12,224 nt of DNA, from NCBI GenBank assembly GCA_902780365.1, contig CACZFE010000032.1, positions 1 to 12,224 of the forward strand, in the 5' to 3' direction. The stretch comes from an uncultured Spirochaetales bacterium. Lineage in GTDB: Bacteria > UBP6 > UBA1177. Below the pieces are notes generated by a model. That model saw only the letters and a list, made by a program, of their open reading frames with translations. It was not told the DNA's origin and made no database searches. Below are positions 6,219 through 12,224 of the stretch, piece by piece. Position 1 is the stretch's first letter; each line of letters starts with the position of its first letter. The position numbers and the translations under genes were made by a program.

Positions 6219-8048
6219 ATGAAAAAATCAACTCTCTTTTTTATGCTGATTTTTACATTTTCGTTTCTTTTTGCCGAAACAGAACAAAAACCTGCCGAAA
6301 ACACCGGAAACCCTGCAACAAACGCCGAGACGTCACCAGAAACATCTCCGCAGGCAACGCCGCAGGAGACAAAAAAATCGGAAATAACATGGAAATTCTA
6401 TTCGAAAAACAAGGCTCACGTCTTTATTGACCAGAGTATCCGCGGCGGCAGTGCCAAAGATACCTACGCTGTTTTGCAGACTGAGGATTTCGGCGAGATA
6501 ACATACAAAAACTATACTTTCGGCATCCGTAAGACGCTCCTTTTCTTCGCTGATAAAGAAAATGAGTCAGACTACATCAGGAATTTCGGCTACGTTTACA
6601 GCGACGAGCACTTCAACCATTGCTGGGAACAGTATCTTGACAGACTTTACATGAAAGGAAAGTGGAAGAATATACAATTCACGGCAGGCGATTTTTACGA
6701 AAGTATGAACCGCGGAATGGCGTTTTCGATGAAAAACGATCAGGTTTACGGCGACAATTCGATACGCGGCGGCAATATAGCGGCAAACTACAACGGTTTT
6801 TTCATCAAGGCTTTCGGAGGCAGAGCGAACCCGCAGCTCCGCGACAGCGCGACTTTCAAAAGAATGAACGAAGCGGACGACTGGCTTGCCGGGATGGAGA
6901 CAGGCTACAAATGGAAAATTGCCGAAGCTGCGGTGCAGTACGGTTACGGAAACTACGGAAAATACAATCTGATAGATCCTGTCAAAACGGCGTCAGTCAG
7001 GACGAAAGTCGATGCTGAAAAGGAGTTCCATTTCATAGGCAGCTATGTCGCGCTCAGGAATCCAGTTCCCGGCCTTTCATTCTATGCCGGCGCGGTATAT
7101 GTGCCTTACGGCTATGAAAACACTACGGAAAGCCGCCAGGTTAAGGAAAACGAACCGAAGATCGACAAGGAAAAAACAGACTTGCAGAATGCGGCTGCGT
7201 TTTATTCTTCGGCTCTCTATTACTTTGATTTCGGCGAGAAAAAAAGCCGTCTCACCTTTAAAATCGAGGGCAAATTTTATAACAAATTTTTCCTCAACTA
7301 CAACAGGATGGAAGACAGTGACTATCAGAAACGCCGTTATTTCAACCCGCCGACGCTGCTTCCAAAAGAGCTTCAGATAGACAACGAGTTCGATACCTGG
7401 GCCGTGGGCGGAAGAATCAGCTTCAACGAAAACCATTCCGGTGTGAAAATACACGCTGATTTGGTTAAAGGCGACTCTCTCGGCAACAAAAGCTCGCTTC
7501 CGAAAAGCAGGAACAACCTCATACTCAACTATCAGGCAGAGGATTTCTGGTATTCGGCTCTTAGTGCCGAAAAAGAGTGGACTCATGTTGCTCTTTCGGC
7601 AGGTGTAGGATGGCATACTGTTGACGGCAATTCAGGGAGAAAAAACAACCGAGACTGGATAATTTCATACATTCATGTCGGTGGTTTTGTCTCTGATTTT
7701 TCGATGAAACTCACCAACGACTACTACCACAAGAACTACTGGCTTGACGATGTTCACGAGATGGATCATGTCCATGAACTCAAGACTGTTGCCGAACTTT
7801 CGTGGAAATACAAGCGGACGCACGAACTTTTCGCGGCTGTCAAGAACACGACATGGATAGAAAAGGAGGATGGGAGCGGCTATTCTCCCGATTTCTACAC
7901 CGGCGGTTCAATAGGCTACAAATATAAATTCCTGAGGACCTATGTTTTCGGCGGTCTCGAGAAGGGCGGTTTCACCTGTGACGGCGGAACATGCCGCTAT
8001 CTTCCGGATTTCAAAGGTGTCAAGGTCGAGATCGAGATAAATCTGTAG
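6219..8048 (+). CDS. Outer-membrane beta-barrel candidate, DUF6029-like
   Basis: I do not recognise a defined function. The 609-residue product has an N-terminal signal peptide (basic MKK, hydrophobic core, likely cleavage after Ala19). A Pro/Thr/Glu-rich spacer with TSP-type repeats (about 20-53) follows, then a long region of alternating Tyr/Phe/Trp and polar residues with frequent turn Gly/Asn, as in outer-membrane beta barrels. The segment TAGDFYESMNRGM at about 155-167 followed by SIRGGNIA at 181-188 resembles the GSFYEQFG and N(S/A)xRGG pattern I associate with DUF6029 proteins, best known from Bacteroidota. The chain ends EIEINL, not the usual aromatic residue preferred by the BAM machinery. 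GGGAG at 6207-6211 lies 7 nt before the ATG, and the gene starts immediately after the lipB stop. It may carry or anchor something at the outer membrane. The family assignment is from memory of motifs and is moderate. Confidence 0.7.
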   Translation: MKKSTLFFMLIFTFSFLFAETEQKPAENTGNPATNAETSPETSPQATPQETKKSEITWKFYSKNKAHVFIDQSIRGGSAKDTYAVLQTEDFGEITYKNYTFGIRKTLLFFADKENESDYIRNFGYVYSDEHFNHCWEQYLDRLYMKGKWKNIQFTAGDFYESMNRGMAFSMKNDQVYGDNSIRGGNIAANYNGFFIKAFGGRANPQLRDSATFKRMNEADDWLAGMETGYKWKIAEAAVQYGYGNYGKYNLIDPVKTASVRTKVDAEKEFHFIGSYVALRNPVPGLSFYAGAVYVPYGYENTTESRQVKENEPKIDKEKTDLQNAAAFYSSALYYFDFGEKKSRLTFKIEGKFYNKFFLNYNRMEDSDYQKRRYFNPPTLLPKELQIDNEFDTWAVGGRISFNENHSGVKIHADLVKGDSLGNKSSLPKSRNNLILNYQAEDFWYSALSAEKEWTHVALSAGVGWHTVDGNSGRKNNRDWIISYIHVGGFVSDFSMKLTNDYYHKNYWLDDVHEMDHVHELKTVAELSWKYKRTHELFAAVKNTTWIEKEDGSGYSPDFYTGGSIGYKYKFLRTYVFGGLEKGGFTCDGGTCRYLPDFKGVKVEIEINL

Positions 8049-8058
8049 TGAGGAAAAT

Positions 8059-8394
8059 ATGATCGCAGGTATAGGAACAGATATCGTTGAAGTTGAAAGA
8101 CTCAAGGGAAAACCGGATCTCTGGAACCGTTTTATGTCGGAAAAAGAATCAGAATATCTCGCCAAATACAGGGTCAAAGAGGAGCATATCGCAGGATTCT
8201 GGGCTGCGAAGGAGGCTCTTGTGAAGGCTATCAACAGAAAGGATTTCAATTTTTCATCCGTTACCGTGGCGCATGACGAAAACGGAAAACCCTTTTTTGA
8301 ATTAGACGGAATAGAAATCGAAGGGAATCTTCATCTTTCGATAAGTCACGAACGTAAATTCGCCGTGGCGGTTGTTGTCTGGGAAAAAATTTAG
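8059..8394 (+). CDS. acpS: Holo-[acyl-carrier-protein] synthase AcpS
   Basis: AcpS transfers 4'-phosphopantetheine from CoA to the serine of apo-ACP, making the carrier needed for fatty acid synthesis. At 111 residues it is slightly short for the family (about 120). The Mg2+/CoA-binding residues are seen: GIGTDIVEVERL with Asp8, and FWAAKEALVKA with Glu52. The closing LHLSISHERKFAVAVVVW is the typical last part. GAGG at 8050-8053 lies 5 nt before the ATG, and the gap from the upstream stop is 10 nt. The acpS stop codon overlaps the topA stop codon on the other strand by 4 nt. Together with lipB it gives this cluster two enzymes of ACP metabolism, which supports the assignment. Confidence 0.94.
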   Translation: MIAGIGTDIVEVERLKGKPDLWNRFMSEKESEYLAKYRVKEEHIAGFWAAKEALVKAINRKDFNFSSVTVAHDENGKPFFELDGIEIEGNLHLSISHERKFAVAVVVWEKI

Positions 8395-10619
8395 TCTTCT
8401 ATTTTTTTGCCGCACTTCTGGCAGACTTTGCCGCTTCTTTTCTTTTCAACGACATATTTGAAGCCGCATTCGGGGCAGACTTCGCCTTCAACAGGCTTGT
8501 ACCAGCTGACGAAATCGCATTTCGGGTAGTTCGAGCAGCCGTAGAAAAGTCTTCCTTTTTTTGAACGTTTGACGGTGATGTATCCGTCTCCGCAGACCGG
8601 GCAGTCGCAGATTTTCTTGTCTTCCTTGATTATGGTTTTGCATTTCGGGTAGGCGCTGCATGCCTTGAATTCGCCGAAACGGCCTTTTTTGATTACGAGT
8701 TTGCTTCCGCAGTTCGGGCATACTTCGTCAAGTTCGACATTCTGCTCCTCTTCCCCTTCGTTTTTGAGGTGGTAGATATCGCCGTCCTTTTCAAATGTTC
8801 CGGCAAAGTCGCATTCCGGGTAGCCTTCGCATGAAAGGAATGGAAGGTTTCCTTTTTTCGACCATCTGAGAACAAGTCTTTTGCCGCATTTCGGACACGG
8901 TTCTTCGGCGTAGATTTTCTTTTTGCCTTCTTTTTTGACTTCGGTGATTCCTTTATCGAGAACTTTCGAGAATGTGGCATAGAAATTCCTGAGGACTTCG
9001 AGCCAGTCTTTTTCACCTGTTTCAACCGTGTCAAGGTCAGATTCCATATCGGCCGTGAAGTTGACGTTTATGATTTCCGGAAAGAACGAAACGAGTGTGT
9101 CGCTTACTAAAATTCCGAGATCTGTCGCCATGAGCGCGCCGCGCGGTTCCTTCATGCGTTCGATATAGTTGCGCTGAACTATCTGTTTGATGACTGTCGC
9201 GTAAGTCGAAGGTCTGCCGACTCCTTTTTCTTCAAGTTCCTTGACAAGGCTTCCTTCCGTAAATCTCGGTGTCGGTTTGGTGAAATGCTGCTCGCATACA
9301 GGATTTTCAAGTTTGACGGTTTCATTTTCAGTTACTTTCGGAATAGTGTCGTCCTTGCCGGTTTTTTTGTATATTTTGCGGAAACCTTCGAACTGAATGA
9401 CGCTTCCGGTTTTTTTGAAGGAATATTTTTTTGTTTCGTCTTCTATTGTTATCGAGGTGGTCTCGTAAACGGCATCTTTCATCTGCGTCGCAACGAATCT
9501 TTTCCAGATGAGAGTGTATATGTTAAGCTCGTCACGGGTGAGTTTCGATGCGATCTTTTCAGGTGTCAGAGCAATGTTCGTAGGTCTGATCGCTTCGTGT
9601 GCATCCTGGGTTTTTCCTTTTTTGTTTGCATAGTATTTTGTTTTCGGTGCAAGGAAGTCTTTTCCGATATTTGCCGAAATATAGTCCCTGAGAGCCGCGT
9701 TAGCTTCGTCGGAGATCCTGAACGAGTCGGTTCTCATGTAGGTGATAAGACCTGTGAAGCCGTCTTCGCCCAGATCTTTACCTTCATAGAGCGACTGCGC
9801 GATCCTCATCGTCTGTTCGCCGGTATAGTTGTGCAGTCTCGAGCCTTCCTGCTGGAGGTTGCTTGTGTTGAGCGGAGGAAGCGGAGATTCTTTCTTCTCT
9901 TTCTTTTCGATTGAAGTTATCAGGAAAGGACCGCTTTTTTCAATATCAGCCTTGATTCTAAGAGCGTCTGCTTCATTGGAAACGGCAACTTTTTCGCCGT
10001 CGATTTTTTCAAGAAGAGCGTCGAATTTGCCGCTTTTTCCTGCAAAATCAGCTTTGAATGACCAGTATTCCTCAGGAACGAAAGCACGGATTTCTTTTTC
10101 GCGGTCAACGATCATTTCGAGTGCTACAGACTGGACTCTGCCTGCACTGAGTCCTTTTTTGACGCTTCTCCAGAGGAACGGGGAAAGTTTGTAACCCACG
10201 ATTCTGTCGAGGATCCTGCGTGCCTGCTGGGAATTGTAGAGGTCTTCGTTGAGTTCTGCCGAAGTCGAAAGAGCCTTTTCGATTCCGCTTTTGGTTATTT
10301 CGTGGAAAAGAACGCGGTGGATGAGTTTGTTTTTGAAAAGCGACGCAATGTGAAACGCGATAGCCTCTCCTTCGCGGTCAGGGTCGGATCCGATAAATAT
10401 TTCGTCAGCCGCGTCGGCCTCTTTTTTGAGCATCGAGATCGTTCCTTCCTTACCCGGGATCACCTCGTAATCCGGCTTGAAGTTGTTGTCGATGTCGATT
10501 CCCAGCGTTTTCGACGGAAGGTCGATTATATGCCCCATAGATGCCACGACTTTGAAATCGGGCAGGTATTTTGTAAGAGTTTTTGCCTTTGTCGGTGATT
10601 CCACGATAAGAAGTTTCAT
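8391..10619 (-). CDS. topA: DNA topoisomerase I (type IA) with four C-terminal zinc modules
   Basis: TopA relaxes negatively supercoiled DNA by cutting one strand and passing the other. The 742-residue protein opens with the Toprim motif LLIVESPTKAKTL (Glu7) and has SDPDREGEAIAFH (Asp79, Asp81, Glu83), SAGRVQSVALEMI, the active-site ITYMRTDSFR with Tyr294, DAHEAIRPT and VGRPSTYA. Four Cys4 units follow: 575/578/597/603, 634/637/654/660, 673/676/695/701 (with an extra Cys671), and a compact one at 715/718/733/736. The start is the ATG of an ATGA overlap with the dprA stop, and GAGG (plus-strand 10627-10630) lies 7 nt upstream of it, so translation is probably coupled. The gene ends tail to tail with acpS. 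Length and domain order are normal for the family. Confidence 0.97.
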   Translation of the reverse strand: MKLLIVESPTKAKTLTKYLPDFKVVASMGHIIDLPSKTLGIDIDNNFKPDYEVIPGKEGTISMLKKEADAADEIFIGSDPDREGEAIAFHIASLFKNKLIHRVLFHEITKSGIEKALSTSAELNEDLYNSQQARRILDRIVGYKLSPFLWRSVKKGLSAGRVQSVALEMIVDREKEIRAFVPEEYWSFKADFAGKSGKFDALLEKIDGEKVAVSNEADALRIKADIEKSGPFLITSIEKKEKKESPLPPLNTSNLQQEGSRLHNYTGEQTMRIAQSLYEGKDLGEDGFTGLITYMRTDSFRISDEANAALRDYISANIGKDFLAPKTKYYANKKGKTQDAHEAIRPTNIALTPEKIASKLTRDELNIYTLIWKRFVATQMKDAVYETTSITIEDETKKYSFKKTGSVIQFEGFRKIYKKTGKDDTIPKVTENETVKLENPVCEQHFTKPTPRFTEGSLVKELEEKGVGRPSTYATVIKQIVQRNYIERMKEPRGALMATDLGILVSDTLVSFFPEIINVNFTADMESDLDTVETGEKDWLEVLRNFYATFSKVLDKGITEVKKEGKKKIYAEEPCPKCGKRLVLRWSKKGNLPFLSCEGYPECDFAGTFEKDGDIYHLKNEGEEEQNVELDEVCPNCGSKLVIKKGRFGEFKACSAYPKCKTIIKEDKKICDCPVCGDGYITVKRSKKGRLFYGCSNYPKCDFVSWYKPVEGEVCPECGFKYVVEKKRSGKVCQKCGKKIED

Positions 10620-11563
10620 AATGTCGCCTCACTTGGTTTATAAATTTTACCGCTAAACTCGTTTACCGCACCTTTCAAAACCAGCATAAGCAGCAGGGCC
10701 GGAAGCTCAGCCGCACCGATTCCGGAAAGAACGGCAAGAGTGTCAAAATCAATCCCCGAAGGTTTTGACTTAATAATGTTATAAACAACTTTTTCAGTTT
10801 CATCAAGTTGCAGCTCTTTTTTCTCCGCCGGAACTGCGTTTATGCCTGAATTTTCGGCATGATTGATGGCATGTCTCTCAGAAAACAAATTTATGCCGGA
10901 ATCGGGAAAAATACCGTTTTCAGACAACATCCCGAAGTCAAAAAGTATTTTCAGGTTTCTGTTTCTTTTGTATTTTTTCAAAAAATCGTAGTTTCCTTCG
11001 AAAAGCGGATCTCCGATCTCGCCGGGGCAGACAAAAACTTTTTTGCCGTATTCGAGCGCAAGTCTTGCCGTAATAAGGCTCCCGCTTTTTGCCGTAGCCT
11101 GAACGAGAACAAGGGCGCTGCACATTTTTGCCACGGTTTCGTTTCTTATCGGAAAATTTCTCCCGATCGGCGGTGTGTCGGGCGGAAACTGCGATATTAC
11201 TGCTCCGCTTTGTTTGATTTCCTCGGCGAGCCCGACATTTTCCTCAGGATAAATGACGTTTATTCCTGTGCCGAGAACCGCTATCGTCCTTCCTCTGTAT
11301 TTGAGAGCTGCGCGGTGCGATTCGGTGTCGATCCCGCGCGCCAGACCGCTGATCACTGTTTTTCCGTTTTTTACAGCTGTCTCGGCCGCTTTTTCAGCGA
11401 GTTTTATACCGTAGAGACTCGGTTTTCTGCTGCCTACTATCGCGACGGCACCGGCATCGCACGGAAGTACAGAGCCTTCGATATAAAGCGGGATAGCAGT
11501 TGCCGGGCTGAGTCCTAAAATTCTGTCGGGGTGGTTTTCTGCGCCGTTGCTGATTTTAACCAT
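10616..11563 (-). CDS. dprA: DNA-processing protein DprA (Smf), without N-terminal SAM domain
   Basis: DprA binds incoming single-stranded DNA and loads RecA during natural transformation; it is also common in bacteria not known to be competent. The Rossmann-like core is intact: AIVGSRKPS (44-46 GSR), ISGLARGIDTESHRAAL (from 71), AVLGTGINVIYPEEN, PIGRNFPIRN and SGSLITARLALEYGKKVFVCPGEI (from 160). Residues from about 255 to 315 look like the C-terminal winged-helix domain (ETEKVVYNIIKSKPSGIDFDTLA). Only about 38 residues precede the core, so the SAM-like N-terminal domain of many DprA proteins is absent. An in-frame TAG (plus-strand 11573-11575) 9 nt upstream of the ATG rules out a longer start. 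The gene overlaps ispH by 8 nt and topA by 4 nt. Confidence 0.96.
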   Translation of the reverse strand: MVKISNGAENHPDRILGLSPATAIPLYIEGSVLPCDAGAVAIVGSRKPSLYGIKLAEKAAETAVKNGKTVISGLARGIDTESHRAALKYRGRTIAVLGTGINVIYPEENVGLAEEIKQSGAVISQFPPDTPPIGRNFPIRNETVAKMCSALVLVQATAKSGSLITARLALEYGKKVFVCPGEIGDPLFEGNYDFLKKYKRNRNLKILFDFGMLSENGIFPDSGINLFSERHAINHAENSGINAVPAEKKELQLDETEKVVYNIIKSKPSGIDFDTLAVLSGIGAAELPALLLMLVLKGAVNEFSGKIYKPSEATL

Positions 11564-12224
11564 CGAGCGAGCCTAAAAACGATTTCATTTCGTCAATCTG
11601 TTCGTCGGGTGTGGATGCCCCCGCTGTGATCCCGATGCTTTCCGAGTTTTTCAGGATTTCGATGCCTGATTCGGTGAAATCCGCAGGCGATTCGACCCAG
11701 AAAGAGTTTTTGTTCCTTTCCGATACGACCTGGAAAAGTTTTGATGTGTTTGAGGAGTTTTTTCCGCCGATAACGACCATAGAAGCGACTTTTTTTGCAA
11801 GTTCTCCTGCCGAATCCTGCCGTTTCAGTGTCGCCGTGCATATCGTTTCGGCCGCGAGGAATCTGTGTCCTGCTATTGCCGAAGCCGCTTTCCGCGCTTT
11901 TTTCAGAAGATATTCGTAGTTTGCCGGACGGGAGGTCGTCTGCGCGACTGCGAAAATTTTGTCGTGATCCGCGATGAAGGATAAAAGTTCATCGTTTTTT
12001 GAATCGAATTCTGTCGGGTGGATCACAAAAAAATCGCCAGTTATTTTTGAAGTTATCCCTCTCACTTCGGAATGTTCGCGGTCTCCCATGATGAGAACTG
12101 CAAAACCTTCGTTCGAGCGTTTTTCGACGAGCTGATGGATCCTCTGAACGTAAGGACAGGTCGTGTCGACAAGGGTGATGCCGCTGAATCTGTCGAGTTT
12201 GGCGCGTTCGTCTCTGGTTATGCC
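11556..12224 (-). CDS. ispH: 4-hydroxy-3-methylbut-2-enyl diphosphate reductase IspH (5' end outside window)
   Basis: IspH is the [4Fe-4S] enzyme of the last step of the MEP pathway, reducing HMBPP to IPP and DMAPP. The window holds 222 codons plus the stop. The frame is open to the right edge, so roughly the first 60-80 residues, with the first cluster cysteine and a conserved His, lie outside. Visible are VDTTCPYV with the second cluster Cys (codon at 12156-12158), GDREHSEVRGI with the substrate-binding His and Glu, TTSRP, TICTATLKRQ with the third Cys (codon at 11838-11840), IGGKNSSNTSKL and GITAGASTPDEQI. The ATG at 12089 is internal and not the start, since the conserved DTTCP motif lies upstream of it in frame. 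In HSEV the usual Pro after His is replaced by Ser. The 3' end overlaps dprA by 8 nt. Confidence 0.96.
   Translation of the reverse strand, partial: GITRDERAKLDRFSGITLVDTTCPYVQRIHQLVEKRSNEGFAVLIMGDREHSEVRGITSKITGDFFVIHPTEFDSKNDELLSFIADHDKIFAVAQTTSRPANYEYLLKKARKAASAIAGHRFLAAETICTATLKRQDSAGELAKKVASMVVIGGKNSSNTSKLFQVVSERNKNSFWVESPADFTESGIEILKNSESIGITAGASTPDEQIDEMKSFLGSLDG

Noticed and set aside
7077..7616. Minus-strand open frame (179 codons) opposite the outer-membrane protein gene
   Set aside because: It is contained in the barrel gene, whose signal peptide and ribosome site make the plus strand clearly the coding one.
9285..9914. Plus-strand open frame (209 codons) opposite topA
   Set aside because: It is fully inside topA, has a Phe/Cys/Arg-rich composition and no family resemblance, so it is an antisense shadow.
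10859..11518. Plus-strand open frame (219 codons) opposite dprA
   Set aside because: It covers the conserved DprA core on the other strand and shows no motifs or ribosome site of its own.
11556..12089. ATG at 12089 as the start of IspH
   Set aside because: The frame stays open upstream to the window edge and encodes the conserved DTTCPYV motif, so this Met is internal.
1..12224. CRISPR array, tRNA or rRNA genes, insertion sequence, prophage or defence island
   Set aside because: I saw no regularly spaced repeats, no cloverleaf-like sequence, no transposase, integrase or phage motifs, and almost all of the window is filled by identified housekeeping or envelope genes.

Overview
The window is mostly ordinary bacterial housekeeping DNA in two converging, tightly packed gene clusters, with one clear anomaly at the left end. 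The main organism is probably a Gram-negative bacterium. It has two lipoprotein or outer-membrane type exports, Shine-Dalgarno sequences before most genes, and a Hanks-type Ser/Thr kinase with a transmembrane segment and a PEGA domain. It also has a lipoprotein with a Cys-rich head and an Asp/Ser/Thr-rich linker. That combination is typical of the former Deltaproteobacteria (Myxococcota/Bradymonadota-like lineages, including gut ones); this placement is inference. The well-supported genes belong to widespread families.

Left end (1-868): an open frame at 75-719 starts as the N-terminal part of NqrA (subunit A of the Na+-translocating NADH:quinone reductase). Near codon 180 it switches without a frame break into the C-terminal tail of Pal, the peptidoglycan-associated OmpA-like lipoprotein. 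Codon choice changes at about the same place: the NqrA part is rich in CCC, CTG and ACC with no ATA, while the Pal tail resembles the downstream genes. A chimeric join between DNA of two genomes, through an assembly or amplification artefact, is the simplest explanation. A real recombination is possible but less likely. A sigma70-like promoter precedes the next gene.

Plus-strand cluster (869-8394): surface lipoprotein; Ser/Thr kinase-PEGA protein; PIN-PhoH ATPase/RNase; calcineurin-like phosphoesterase; LipB octanoyltransferase; an outer-membrane beta-barrel candidate resembling DUF6029 proteins; and AcpS. From the kinase onward, neighbours overlap or lie within about 10 nt, so they probably form one operon. 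The lipoprotein lies 35 nt upstream with no visible terminator between. LipB and AcpS both act on acyl carrier protein: AcpS makes holo-ACP and LipB uses octanoyl-ACP.

Minus-strand cluster (12224-8391): ispH (5' end cut by the window edge), dprA and topA, joined by 8-nt and 4-nt overlaps and probably cotranscribed. The DprA has no N-terminal SAM-like domain, and an in-frame stop just upstream fixes its start. The two clusters meet tail to tail at 8391-8394, where the stop codons of acpS and topA overlap, leaving no room for a separate terminator.

I saw no tRNA, rRNA, CRISPR array, insertion sequence or phage gene, and no convincing undescribed system. The items most worth checking are the NqrA-Pal join, the outer-membrane protein in the lipB-acpS interval, and the lipoprotein next to the PEGA kinase.
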